Positions 9,114 through 17,825 of a stretch of 64,000 bases of DNA are shown in pieces. The stretch covers positions 248,001 to 312,000 of the forward strand of contig JADJBU010000026.1 in NCBI GenBank assembly GCA_016703605.1, given 5' to 3'. The notes below the pieces were generated by a model, which saw only the letters and a program-made list of their open reading frames with translations, did not search any database and was not told the DNA's origin. This DNA is from Candidatus Villigracilis adiacens. GTDB taxonomy: Bacteria; Chloroflexota; Anaerolineae; Anaerolineales; Villigracilaceae. The stretch's first letter is position 1. Each line of letters begins with the position of its first letter. The position numbers and the translations under genes are program-made.

Positions 9114-10150
9114 CGTTGATACAACCAGCAGGCGACGAAATGCTCCGGTTCGGGTTCAAAATCCACCGGGGCTTTTTCATCGCATAAACCCTTGATGATG
9201 CGCGAACAGCGCGGGTGGAAGCGGCAGCCTTTGGGCGGGTTGACCAGACTCGGCGGCTCACCCGGCGGGACCTCTTTGAACGAATCGGCGTTGGCGGCAT
9301 CGGGGTCGGAGGTGGCGGCGAGCAGGGCGTGCGTATACGGATGCAGGGGGGTTTCGAGCAGGCGGCGGGTGTCGGCTTTTTCGATCAGGTTCCCGGCATA
9401 CATGACGAAGATGCGGCGCGAAAAATATTTGACGGTCGAGAGGTCGTGCGTGATGTAGATGACCGACAAGCCGTGGGTTTCCTGCAAAGTCCGCAGCAGT
9501 TTAAGCACTTCCACGCGCACCGAGGCGTCGAGCATCGAAACGGGTTCGTCGGCGACGATCAGTTTGGGCCCGCGCAGCATGGCCCGCGCGATGACGATGC
9601 GCTGCTGCTGTCCGCCGCTCAACATATGCGGAAATTTATTGAGGAAATCCTCGACCGGATGCAGCTTCACCTCGGTCATCACTTTATTGATGCGCTCAAG
9701 CCGCTCGTCCCTGTCTTTCATGCCGCTGATGATCAACGGTTCTTCCAGAATCTTTTGCACGCTCATGAACGGGGGCAGCGCGCCGTACGGGTCTTGTTGC
9801 ACGTAACCGATCTTGAAGCGGTATTTTCTCAAGCCATCGTGACTCAACCCTGAAAGGCGGTCGCCGTCGAAAATGACCTCGCCGCTGGTGGGGATGTTCA
9901 GCCCGAGGATGGTTTTCATCAGGCTGGATTTGCCGCATCCGCTCTCGCCGACGACTGCCACGGTTTCCCCTTCAGCCAGTTCGAAGCTGACACCGTCCAC
10001 GGCTTTGACATGCCCCACCACGCTAAAGCCAAAACGCCGGAGTTCATACCAGACGCGCAAGCCTTGAATGGATAACAACGTCTCGACGGGTTCCTGTATT
10101 TTCAATGCCATTCGTTTTGCCTCTTGTATTTCGGTTACATCGGTAATCAT
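9110..10150 (-). CDS. Oligopeptide/dipeptide ABC transporter ATP-binding protein (OppF/DppF type)
   Basis: 346 residues. Walker A GESGCGKS, signature LSGGQQQR, Walker B IVADEPVSMLD, then the C-terminal oligopeptide-transporter extension with cysteines (CRFHPRCSRIIKGLC, ACW), which in this family can bind an Fe-S cluster. The ATG at 10150 has AAAGGAG seven bases upstream; the frame is open to 10189 without a better start. One of two ATPases for the importer encoded at 10805-17295; separated from its partner only by a DinB-like gene. Confidence 0.93.
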   Translation of the reverse strand: MITDVTEIQEAKRMALKIQEPVETLLSIQGLRVWYELRRFGFSVVGHVKAVDGVSFELAEGETVAVVGESGCGKSSLMKTILGLNIPTSGEVIFDGDRLSGLSHDGLRKYRFKIGYVQQDPYGALPPFMSVQKILEEPLIISGMKDRDERLERINKVMTEVKLHPVEDFLNKFPHMLSGGQQQRIVIARAMLRGPKLIVADEPVSMLDASVRVEVLKLLRTLQETHGLSVIYITHDLSTVKYFSRRIFVMYAGNLIEKADTRRLLETPLHPYTHALLAATSDPDAANADSFKEVPPGEPPSLVNPPKGCRFHPRCSRIIKGLCDEKAPVDFEPEPEHFVACWLYQR

Positions 10151-10210
10151 GAGAGCGCTCCTTTCGCAAACCAGATCGAAGCCGCGCAATGTTGGAGACC
10201 GCCCGCAGGC

Positions 10211-10789
10211 TCAGCGCTTTTCAGTGGCGGATCCAAAACCCGTTTGCATCCCTTTCAACATTTCCATCATGCCGAGATGACGACAGTCGTGCGAGATGAA
10301 GCCAAGCAGGTTCAGGCGGATATTTTGCAATTTCCTTTTGAAATCGTCCTCCAAACCGTTGAAGGTCGGGTAGCGCTCATCCAATAAGCGGACGAATTCC
10401 TCCAGCCCGGCATAGGAGCGCTTGAGGTAATCCATCAACTCGCCCTTGGGGGGAATGGGCAGGGTGGAGGCGGCTTCGTCGCTCAAGCCGGTGCCGAGCG
10501 TTGCGCCCAATTCTGTGGGAAAACCCCAGCGCCGCGCAAGGTTTTCCTTTTCCCATATTTCGATGGGATCGCCGAACTTGGGCACGAGTTGAGGCGTGCG
10601 TTCGAGGATGACGGCTCTTAAAAAATCCGACTCGCGGGCAAGATGCCAGAGATGAAAACCGATACAGGTGCTGTATCCGCGCGGACGCCAGCGCAGTTGG
10701 TCGTCGTTCAATTCTCCGCCAAATTCAAGAATAACCGTATGGATGTCCTTAATCAGATGGAGGGCATCATACAAGGCGTGGGTGGTCAT
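10211..10789 (-). CDS. DinB-superfamily protein
   Basis: 192 residues with the helical-bundle pattern of the DinB/YfiT metal-binding fold. A conserved HLWHLARESDF region near residues 46-56 and HDCRHLGMMEML near the C-terminus supply three histidines for a metal site. Members are often thiol-dependent transferases or of unknown role. It sits between the two ABC ATPase genes with short gaps (16 and 60 bases) and the same strand, so it is cotranscribed; why an importer operon would carry it is unclear. Confidence 0.75.
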   Translation of the reverse strand: MTTHALYDALHLIKDIHTVILEFGGELNDDQLRWRPRGYSTCIGFHLWHLARESDFLRAVILERTPQLVPKFGDPIEIWEKENLARRWGFPTELGATLGTGLSDEAASTLPIPPKGELMDYLKRSYAGLEEFVRLLDERYPTFNGLEDDFKRKLQNIRLNLLGFISHDCRHLGMMEMLKGMQTGFGSATEKR

Positions 10790-10804
10790 ATTTTTGCCTG
10801 CGTT

Positions 10805-11764
10805 TCATTGATGGAGCCAGCATTTCACGTTTCGATTGCCCTTCGTGAAGATGGGCGGTTCTTTGTCGCATTTCCCAAAGCGGAAGGGACAGCGCGCGGC
10901 AAAGCGGCATCCCTTTGGCGGGTTGATCAGGCTCGGCGGCTGGCCGGTGATGAACATCGGGTCGGAATCGCTGCGCAGGCGGGGGACGCTCGCCATGAGC
11001 ATTTGCGAGTACGGATGCAGCGGGGCGGGAAAGAACTCGCGCGCTTCGCCTGTTTCCACAACCTGACCGGCGTACATGATCGCGACTTCGTCGGCGAGTT
11101 CGCTGGAGGTGGCGATGTCGTGCGTGATGAGAATGAAAGACGTGCCCAGTTCGTGCTTGATGCGTTTCAGCACATTCATGATGTTCGCCTGGGTCAACAA
11201 ATCGAGCGCGGAGGTGGGTTCGTCTAAAATGATGAGGTTGGGCGATGTGACCAGGGCCATCGCCAAGGCCACGCGCTGGCGCATCCCGCCGCTCAGTTCA
11301 AAGGGATAGCGTTCGATAAAATCGACAGGCACGCCCACATGCTGGAACATCTTCTTCACGATGCCGAGCGCTTCGAGTTTGCCGATTCCCAGATGAAGCA
11401 TGGCGGGCTCCGCGACCTGGTCTCCAACGGTGAGCACCGGGTTGAGCGAGTTCATCGCGGCTTGCGGCACAAGCGACATGCCCACCCAGCGCACGTTCCG
11501 CCTGTATTCCTCGTCGGTGAAGGGCATGATGTCCCTGCCCTTGAGCAGGAGTTCGCCGCTGTAGGACGCCACATTACGCGGCAGGAGCCTGAGCATGGCT
11601 TTGGAGAGCGAGGTCTTGCCGCAGCCCGATTCGCCAAGGATGACCACGGCGCGATGGAAGTCGAGTCCGAGGCTGACCCCGTCCACGGCTTGCACGACTC
11701 CGGTCTGCGTGCGGAAGTGAAGTTTGAGGTCTTTTATTTCGAGAAGCTGAGATTCTTGATTCAT
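10805..11764 (-). CDS. Oligopeptide/dipeptide ABC transporter ATP-binding protein (OppD/DppD type)
   Basis: 319 residues. Walker A GESGCGKTS, signature LSGGMRQR, Walker B LIILDEPTSALD, and the oligopeptide-family C-terminal domain with CRFAARCPFRFGKC. Hetero-pairs with the OppF-type ATPase downstream. It is separated from the permease genes by 413 bases filled with two MITE copies, which probably inserted into a once compact operon. Confidence 0.93.
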   Translation of the reverse strand: MNQESQLLEIKDLKLHFRTQTGVVQAVDGVSLGLDFHRAVVILGESGCGKTSLSKAMLRLLPRNVASYSGELLLKGRDIMPFTDEEYRRNVRWVGMSLVPQAAMNSLNPVLTVGDQVAEPAMLHLGIGKLEALGIVKKMFQHVGVPVDFIERYPFELSGGMRQRVALAMALVTSPNLIILDEPTSALDLLTQANIMNVLKRIKHELGTSFILITHDIATSSELADEVAIMYAGQVVETGEAREFFPAPLHPYSQMLMASVPRLRSDSDPMFITGQPPSLINPPKGCRFAARCPFRFGKCDKEPPIFTKGNRNVKCWLHQ

Positions 11765-11803
11765 GTCATCCGATTTCTTAGAGACTGTTTCTTAACTCTT
11801 TTT

Positions 11804-11933
11804 GTAACTGCTCAGGCATTTGCATCTCTGTCCTGTCATTTCGAGTGGCGCGAGGCCCACGAGAAATCTTCCTCAATATTGCGCTGGATTTCTCCTCGCT
11901 GGCGCTCGTCGAAATGACAGGCTGAGCAGTTAC
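11804..11933 (+). mobile_element. MITE-C copy 1 (130 bp)
   Basis: Ends GTAACTGCTCAG and CTGAGCAGTTAC are perfect 12-bp inverted repeats. An 8-bp direct repeat CTCTTTTT flanks it (11796-11803 and 11934-11941). The interior contains inverted segments around ATTTCGAGTGGCGCGAGG and CGCTCGTCGAAATGAC. Sister copies at 11992-12103, 35052-35183 and 37150-37283. Confidence 0.87.
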
Positions 11934-11991
11934 CTCTTTTTTGCCATAGAGAACACAGAGAATCTTGAGAAAACCTTTTAAAAATCTCTGT

Positions 11992-12103
11992 GTAACTGCT
12001 CAGGCAATTTGCATCTCGCCCTGTCCTTTCGAGAAATCTTTCTCAATGGTGCGCAAGATTTCTCCTCGCTGGCGCTCGTCGAAATGGCAGGCTGAGCAGT
12101 TAC
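11992..12103 (+). mobile_element. MITE-C copy 2 (112 bp)
   Basis: Same 12-bp terminal inverted repeats as copy 1, flanked by a perfect 8-bp direct repeat ATCTCTGT (11984-11991 and 12104-12111). The interior lacks about 18 bp of the left half found in copy 1. Different target duplications show the two neighbours inserted independently. Confidence 0.87.
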
Positions 12104-12177
12104 ATCTCTGTGAACTCAGTGTTCTCTGTGGCTGGGGCTCTTTTTTCACGCCTTTCACAGACTTAAGAAACGCTCGC

Positions 12178-13515
12178 TTAGATTTCGCGCAAGCGCGGGT
12201 TGAAAATGCGGTCCAGCACGAAGCCGAGAAAGGCGAAGGCGAGACCGGTGATGACCAATAGAATGGCGGGTTCCAAAACCCAGTAATAGTATCCCTTGTA
12301 CAAAGCGCCATTCGCCTGCGCGTCTTGAATGATCTTGCCCCAGGTCGGCAGGACGGGGTCTCCCAGACCGATGACCGCCAGGGATGCTTCGAGGAACACA
12401 AAGGCGGGCACCGCCTGCACCAGGTTGGGAATCAACAGGGGAATCATGCGCGGGATGAGGTACATGAAGATAATGCGCCTGTTGCTGGCTCCATATGCCT
12501 TCGCCGCTTCGATATACATCGACTCTTTTACCTGCAAAAATATGGCGCGATAGGCAAGAATGGCTCCGGTGAAAATACTCAAAAGGATCGCGGCAGTCAG
12601 AATCACCCAAATACTGCGCGAATAAAATGTGCCGATCATGATCATCAAGGCGAAGAAGGGCAGGACAAGGTTCACTTCGGTGATGCGCTGGATCAATTGA
12701 TCGACCCACCTGCCATACCACGTGCCGACAGCGGCGATGATCATCGTCAGGACGGATGTGCCAATGGCTGCCATGAGTCCGAATGCCAGGGCGACGGGCG
12801 CGCCCCACAGCAGCGGAAGGGTCAGGTCGCGGCGGGCGTGATCCGTCCCGGCGAGACCGTAGACCTGTCCATGCACGACGAATTCCACGTCCAGGTTTGA
12901 GTCGGGTTCAAAGGTCGTCCCGGTGATGATGATTTTGTATGCGCCTTTCAGGATCTCGCCCGTTTCAGGGTCGGAGAACAAGGCTGGGATGTTCTCATCG
13001 GCTCGAAGTTTGAGAGACAGCTTGTCGTCTTGTGAGAAGCGGTAGGTGAACTTCTCTCCCACGGCAAAATTGGAGATGCGAATCGTCCGCCCGTCGGGAG
13101 TCAGCCATTCAACGGATACAAATGGTTGTTTCTCATTGAACGCCGCTGTAAGGTACAACAAGACTTCCTGCGGATACACGTCATAACCGAAGTCGAACTC
13201 GCGTGTGATGGAATAGGTTGTGATCCCATCGTTTCCCGGTTTCACAATTTTTTCCATTCCGCCGTCTGCCGAGTTCACGGCAAAGGACTCGGAAAATTTC
13301 TTGTCGGAGAACAGGTTGAACCAGGCGGGCGGCGCGAACTTTGGGTTCTGGTACCAGACATCCTCCCCCCCGCGCCAAAGACGGATCGCCTCGGGATAGG
13401 GGATCGTTATCATGGTGTAGATCGAAACGAGCACCATGACCAGGATGACAAAAAGCCCCGCAACCGCCGACGGATATTGAAACAATTTTTTGAAAGATGA
13501 GCCGATATTGTCCAT
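12178..13515 (-). CDS. Oligopeptide/dipeptide ABC transporter permease (OppC/DppC type)
   Basis: 445 residues, longer than the usual ~300. One N-terminal helix (about 16-36), then a roughly 200-residue extracytoplasmic insert, then the binding-protein-dependent permease core from about residue 240 with five helices and the EAA-like loop (YIEAAKAYGASNRRIIFMYL). It follows the OppB-type permease by three bases, so the two are translationally linked. Confidence 0.9.
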   Translation of the reverse strand: MDNIGSSFKKLFQYPSAVAGLFVILVMVLVSIYTMITIPYPEAIRLWRGGEDVWYQNPKFAPPAWFNLFSDKKFSESFAVNSADGGMEKIVKPGNDGITTYSITREFDFGYDVYPQEVLLYLTAAFNEKQPFVSVEWLTPDGRTIRISNFAVGEKFTYRFSQDDKLSLKLRADENIPALFSDPETGEILKGAYKIIITGTTFEPDSNLDVEFVVHGQVYGLAGTDHARRDLTLPLLWGAPVALAFGLMAAIGTSVLTMIIAAVGTWYGRWVDQLIQRITEVNLVLPFFALMIMIGTFYSRSIWVILTAAILLSIFTGAILAYRAIFLQVKESMYIEAAKAYGASNRRIIFMYLIPRMIPLLIPNLVQAVPAFVFLEASLAVIGLGDPVLPTWGKIIQDAQANGALYKGYYYWVLEPAILLVITGLAFAFLGFVLDRIFNPRLREI

Positions 13516-13518
13516 GAC

Positions 13519-14640
13519 TCAGTTCCCGATCCGCACGCGCGGATCGACCGCGGCGTAGACAAAGTCCAGCAGGAAGACCGTCAGCGCGAGCATGTAGGCA
13601 TAGATGATGGTCGAGCCGACGATGATGGGCGTATCGTACAACCCAACGGCTTGGAAGAGCGTGCGCCCAAGACCGGGCCAGAAAAAGACCGTCTCGGTGA
13701 ACAGGGCGCCGGTCCACAAGCCGATGATGAGGAGCGAGAAGTTTGTGATGATATTGGGCAGGGTCGGGCGCAGGATGTAGCGGCGCTCGATATCCTTGGG
13801 GTGCAAGCCCTTGGCGCGCGCCATATCCACATAGTCTTCGCTCGAATAGATCAGGAAGAAGGTGCGGTAATTATAGACACTGAGGAAGAAAGAACTGACG
13901 ACCAAAGCGCCGCCGGGTAAGAGCAGGTGCTTCAAGACACTTACAGCGTAATCGAAGGTGTTGGCGGGCGGCGGCGAATCCACCATGCCGCCAAAGGGCA
14001 GGACGCGAAACCCCGCGGCGAAGATCAGAATCAGGAAGATTCCGTAAAACCAGGAGGGGATTGCCGATGTGGGCGAAAGCGCGATGGTGAGTTTGTCCCA
14101 GAAGCTTCCATAGTTGCGCGAAAGGTTGAGCGCGATGAACACGCTCGAAAAGAAAAGGAACAATTGCGAAGTTCCCATCAAGAGCAAGGTGGCGGGCAGG
14201 CGTTCGAGCAAAATCAAACGAACCTGTTTCGAACCGCTGTCGCTGGTGATGTTGATGGCGCGTCCGAGATCAAGTTTGAGCGAATTGACCAGATGCCGCG
14301 CATTGCGCACCGCGATGGGGGTATCCAATCCGCGCCGTTTTTCTTCGAGGGCAACCTGCTCGTCGATCAATTGCTTGCGGGCATCCGGGTCCATGTTGCG
14401 GTAGGCGGGGTTGTTCGCCACGGTCTGGGTGATCGTATCCCGTATCTGTCCCTTGAGGATGTTATCCACATAGCCGCCCATGTTGGCGATCAGGATCGTC
14501 AGGTACACGCCGATCACAACCGTGGTAAACAGGGTCAACAGCCGCAAACCGATATAACGCGCCATGCGCGACAACGAATCGAAAGCTGCGCTTCTTTTTG
14601 CGATGATCTTCCCCGGGGAAGGTGATGATACAGCCGACAT
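13519..14640 (-). CDS. Oligopeptide/dipeptide ABC transporter permease (OppB/DppB type)
   Basis: 373 residues. N-terminal helix at about 28-50 (RYIGLRLLTLF start typical of OppB), an extracytoplasmic region to about 145, then five helices with the permease loop DYVDMARAKGLHPKDI. GAGG lies before the ATG at 14640. Preceded by a strong hairpin separating it from the binding-protein gene. Confidence 0.9.
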   Translation of the reverse strand: MSAVSSPSPGKIIAKRSAAFDSLSRMARYIGLRLLTLFTTVVIGVYLTILIANMGGYVDNILKGQIRDTITQTVANNPAYRNMDPDARKQLIDEQVALEEKRRGLDTPIAVRNARHLVNSLKLDLGRAINITSDSGSKQVRLILLERLPATLLLMGTSQLFLFFSSVFIALNLSRNYGSFWDKLTIALSPTSAIPSWFYGIFLILIFAAGFRVLPFGGMVDSPPPANTFDYAVSVLKHLLLPGGALVVSSFFLSVYNYRTFFLIYSSEDYVDMARAKGLHPKDIERRYILRPTLPNIITNFSLLIIGLWTGALFTETVFFWPGLGRTLFQAVGLYDTPIIVGSTIIYAYMLALTVFLLDFVYAAVDPRVRIGN

Positions 14641-14654
14641 GAGACCTCACTGGT

Positions 14655-14689
14655 TTCGTTCAGGGCGGGGCAGCCCCGCCCTGAACGAA
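14655..14689 (-). other. Intercistronic hairpin between binding-protein and permease genes
   Basis: Perfect 16-bp inverted repeat (14655-14670 with 14674-14689) around a 3-nt loop, GC-rich. No T tract follows on the minus strand, so it is more likely an mRNA-stabilising or processing stem that raises the level of the binding protein over the permeases than a full terminator (inference from comparable operons). Confidence 0.65.
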
Positions 14690-14709
14690 TTTCACTTGCC
14701 TGTTTTTTT

Positions 14710-17295
14710 TTATTTCACAACGACGAATTCAATGCTGCTAAAAGCGGGAATCGCAACCGGGATCGGCACGACCGCCACTTCGAGTTTGGCGGAGCCGGTC
14801 TCGAGTTTGGATGTCGAATCCGCGTCGAGCGTGACCTGGTACTGCCCCTCACCCACAGCCTGCGCATCGCCGACGGCGATCACGTCGCCCGTCGAACCGT
14901 AGAGGATGTACTTGACCTGTTTGATATCGGCGTTGGCATACGGCTCGTCATTGAAGTTGACGATCACATCGAACGCCGCTTCCTGCCCGGAGGTTATCTG
15001 TCCCGGACCATCGAGGACGACCGTGGCGCGCTTCGGATCGCTAAACGAAGCCCAGCGGTCGGCAAGGTCGGGGTAGTCGGTGAAGTTCTTCAGGACGAGC
15101 GACTTCTCAGTTGTGAATACCTGATCGAGATAGTACGGACCCGTGCCAACCCAGAAGTGACCGTGCTCTTCGTACCACTTCGCCATGTTCTCATAGCGCA
15201 GGGCAATTTCTTCAGGCGTCAGGAACTGACTCAGCGTCGCTTCGTAGGGGATGTGCCCTTCAGCCTGAGCCTGGTCGAGATACTTCTTGAGTACCTCAAG
15301 GCTTGGCCCGCCAACCCAGCTCATTTGCTCGATCTTTAACTCATCGGCTTTGTTGGAGGAGTAGGCAAGTTCACCTGCGGCTTCAGCAAGATTGGAGACC
15401 GCAAAGATCTGCCAGCTATTTTCACCTGCAAGACCGGCCGGAGACCCGGGCCACAGAGGCAGGACGTTCAACTCGGCATCCGCGGCAAAGGTATCGGAAT
15501 AGTATTCGATGGTGAGCGGCTGGGTGGAGGTGATGCGCCAACCCTTGAAGGATGGCAGGAAGGCGTCTACAGAGAGCGCCCCAGACTCGTCATAAACAGC
15601 GCTTTCGGGTTTGGCGCGGTCGAGGAAGATCGCAAACGCCATCACGAAGTCAGCGGCGGAGATGGGGCTGCCATCGTGCCATTTGACCGTGTCATACAGG
15701 TCAGCCGGGTAGACGACGACACTCTTTGTCTTGGCGGTCGTTCCGTCGGGGAATTTTTCTCCGGCGGTGATAAAGGTCTGGGAGGTCGCATCCCAATCAA
15801 CCCACGCGTCAGCGGGAACCGGAATTTCATCCACGGTTTGAACATCGAGCCAGCCGAGGTTGTTATCGGTGATCGGCAATCCGTTTAAATATTCCAGCGA
15901 GGCGCTTTCGATGCGATGGGGCCAGGCAAGACCGGTGTAGGGATCGCCCATCAAACCCTGGGTTCCGCCCACGGGTCCCGCGCCCTGGCTGGTGGCGCGC
16001 ATGATGTTGGAATCCCAGACCCAGTTGCTGCCCGCAATGGTGTTCCACGGCTGGGTGAAGAGGTCGTTGGTGCCGACGTTCATCGTGCCGCCTTCTTCGC
16101 CCAGAAAGCGCAGGTTGTAGTTGCCCATGAACGCGGCTTCGTATCCGGCGCCGAGGTCGTAGGTTACAGAGACGTTGGTATTGTAAGGCGCGTACACGAG
16201 CTGGTCGACGACCCACACAAAGAGCGAATCTTCGATTGCAAGTTCCAGCGCGCGCGCCAGCATTTCATCGCGTTCCTGTTTGTCGGCGAAGTTACCCTGG
16301 GCAAGATCGTCGCCGAGTTGTTGAAGTTCGGGGTCTGCCACATTGGAGATGAATGGATCGCTTGCCTGGACGCTGGACGGCAGGTAATACTGCTGGATGT
16401 TGGCGCGTTCGTCGCGGGTCAGGCCGGCGGGCAGGTAACCGGCGGTATACATATGCCACTGACCTTCAGATGCGACCGAACCGAGCCAGATCGGGAAGGC
16501 TTCAGAAGAGGTCTTGTACTGGCGGTCTACTGTGAAGCCAATCGCCTCCAACTGATTGGAAACATAATCGCCCATCGGCTGGCGGGTTCCGTCGCCGTCG
16601 GAGCGGATGAGGAAGATGAGGGTGATCGGTTCGCCGTTGAACTGCCACTTGCCGTCGGCGCCGAGGGTCGCGCCCATGGCTTCCATTTCAGCGGCAACCT
16701 GTTCGCGGGCGCGGTCGAGGTCGTAGGCGTACTTGGTCTCAAGGGCGCGGGCGGTCTCGATCAGGTTGGTGTATTCCACCAGTTGCGTGGTAATCGGCAA
16801 TAGCTTGGGCAGGGAACCGCCGCCATAGATCTCCTGGTTGACGTAATCGCGGTCAATCAGCCAGTTCAGCGCCTCGCGAATCTTGCGGTTCGAGAAGGGA
16901 TTCAAACGGGCGGTATCGTCGAAGACCGCCGGGTTGAGACTGATGCCGTAATTGCCGCCGTAAGACTGGGTGTAATTCAACCCGGCATCTTTGATCTGCT
17001 GAAGGCTGTTCGAAGACAGGTTGAAGGAATAAAAATCGATCGCGCCAGCCTGCAACTGCGATACCGCCGTGTCGGACGAAATCGCCGAGAACACGATCTC
17101 ATCCAGCCAGCCGCCGCGCCGTTCGGTCATCGGCGCTTCTTCGGTGGGTTCCGCAGTGGGCGCTTCGGTCGGTTCGGCTTCGCCGGTGGCGGCGGGTTCC
17201 TCAACCGGGGTCTCTGCCGCCGGAGCGCAGGCAGCAAGCAAGAGACCGAGGATGACCAAAAGGCTGAGGACATTAAACGTTGTTTTTACTTTCAT
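14710..17295 (-). CDS. Family 5 extracellular solute-binding lipoprotein of the ABC importer
   Basis: 861 residues. Lipoprotein signal with lipobox LLAAC (Cys about residue 23), then an acidic Thr/Glu/Pro linker. The body has SBP_bac_5 features (NPFSNRKIREALNWLIDRDYV; YDTVKWHDGSPISAADFVMAF). It is much longer than the common 500-600 residues: two domain-like halves carry these motifs, and a C-terminal beta-rich segment (about 750-861) follows. AAGGAG precedes the ATG by nine bases. First gene of the operon; binds peptides or related solutes at the outer membrane face. Confidence 0.9.
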   Translation of the reverse strand: MKVKTTFNVLSLLVILGLLLAACAPAAETPVEEPAATGEAEPTEAPTAEPTEEAPMTERRGGWLDEIVFSAISSDTAVSQLQAGAIDFYSFNLSSNSLQQIKDAGLNYTQSYGGNYGISLNPAVFDDTARLNPFSNRKIREALNWLIDRDYVNQEIYGGGSLPKLLPITTQLVEYTNLIETARALETKYAYDLDRAREQVAAEMEAMGATLGADGKWQFNGEPITLIFLIRSDGDGTRQPMGDYVSNQLEAIGFTVDRQYKTSSEAFPIWLGSVASEGQWHMYTAGYLPAGLTRDERANIQQYYLPSSVQASDPFISNVADPELQQLGDDLAQGNFADKQERDEMLARALELAIEDSLFVWVVDQLVYAPYNTNVSVTYDLGAGYEAAFMGNYNLRFLGEEGGTMNVGTNDLFTQPWNTIAGSNWVWDSNIMRATSQGAGPVGGTQGLMGDPYTGLAWPHRIESASLEYLNGLPITDNNLGWLDVQTVDEIPVPADAWVDWDATSQTFITAGEKFPDGTTAKTKSVVVYPADLYDTVKWHDGSPISAADFVMAFAIFLDRAKPESAVYDESGALSVDAFLPSFKGWRITSTQPLTIEYYSDTFAADAELNVLPLWPGSPAGLAGENSWQIFAVSNLAEAAGELAYSSNKADELKIEQMSWVGGPSLEVLKKYLDQAQAEGHIPYEATLSQFLTPEEIALRYENMAKWYEEHGHFWVGTGPYYLDQVFTTEKSLVLKNFTDYPDLADRWASFSDPKRATVVLDGPGQITSGQEAAFDVIVNFNDEPYANADIKQVKYILYGSTGDVIAVGDAQAVGEGQYQVTLDADSTSKLETGSAKLEVAVVPIPVAIPAFSSIEFVVVK

Positions 17296-17825
17296 TCTCT
17301 TTTTCTCCTTGTTGAAATTAGAAGACGGGTAAACAATTTCGGCTCTCCCGTTTCTGGCGGGATGACCACTTGCTCACAAGAGCTTTTGCCGCGGATTTAC
17401 GCGGATTTTTCTTTGACCATCCGCGAAAATCAGTGAAATTCGCGGCTACGGTTTTTCTTTTCCCGTTAAAAACGGGAGAGCCACCATTTCAAAGACTCAA
17501 ACTTTTCGCACCTCCTTGCCTGAACTGGGCAGGAGGCAGAAGCCCGGTGCTGCCCAAGCTTCCGCCTCCACACAATTGCGGTCATATCTTCTTGGAGGAA
17601 AACTCTTCCGCATGTCCACCATCTTACAAATCGAACGCATAAATGTCATGCGCCTGCGCAATTGGATTTCCCCATCAGTTTGAATGGCGCGCAGGTCGTC
17701 TCAGCGAAAAATAAATCCAACCCCGCCCAAAGCGAAAAACCCCACCCGGGTGGGGCGGCGCAGCCCTCCCGTAGTGGGAGCCGGAATCTTCGAAGCATGG
17801 ATAAATTGCTTATAATCAAACCACC
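17296..17825. other. Intergenic region with repeat D
   Basis: Divergent gap between the importer operon and the Reg_prop kinase. It holds a repeat-D element (17341-17481). The remainder (17482-17825) has only scattered GC-rich inverted repeats and a TATAAT about ten bases before the kinase start. Open frames here overlap the repeat or antisense signal-peptide sequence and look non-coding. Confidence 0.55.
17341..17481 (+). mobile_element. MITE-D copy 1 (141 bp)
   Basis: Ends GGCTCTCCCGTT and AACGGGAGAGCC are inverted repeats. Flanks ACAATTTC (17333-17340) and ACCATTTC (17482-17489) match at 7 of 8 bases, consistent with an aged 8-bp target duplication. The interior holds a CGCGGATTTACGCGGATTTTT/AATCCGCG stem, also in the copy at 52844-53018 and in part at 42690-42765. 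Confidence 0.75.
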
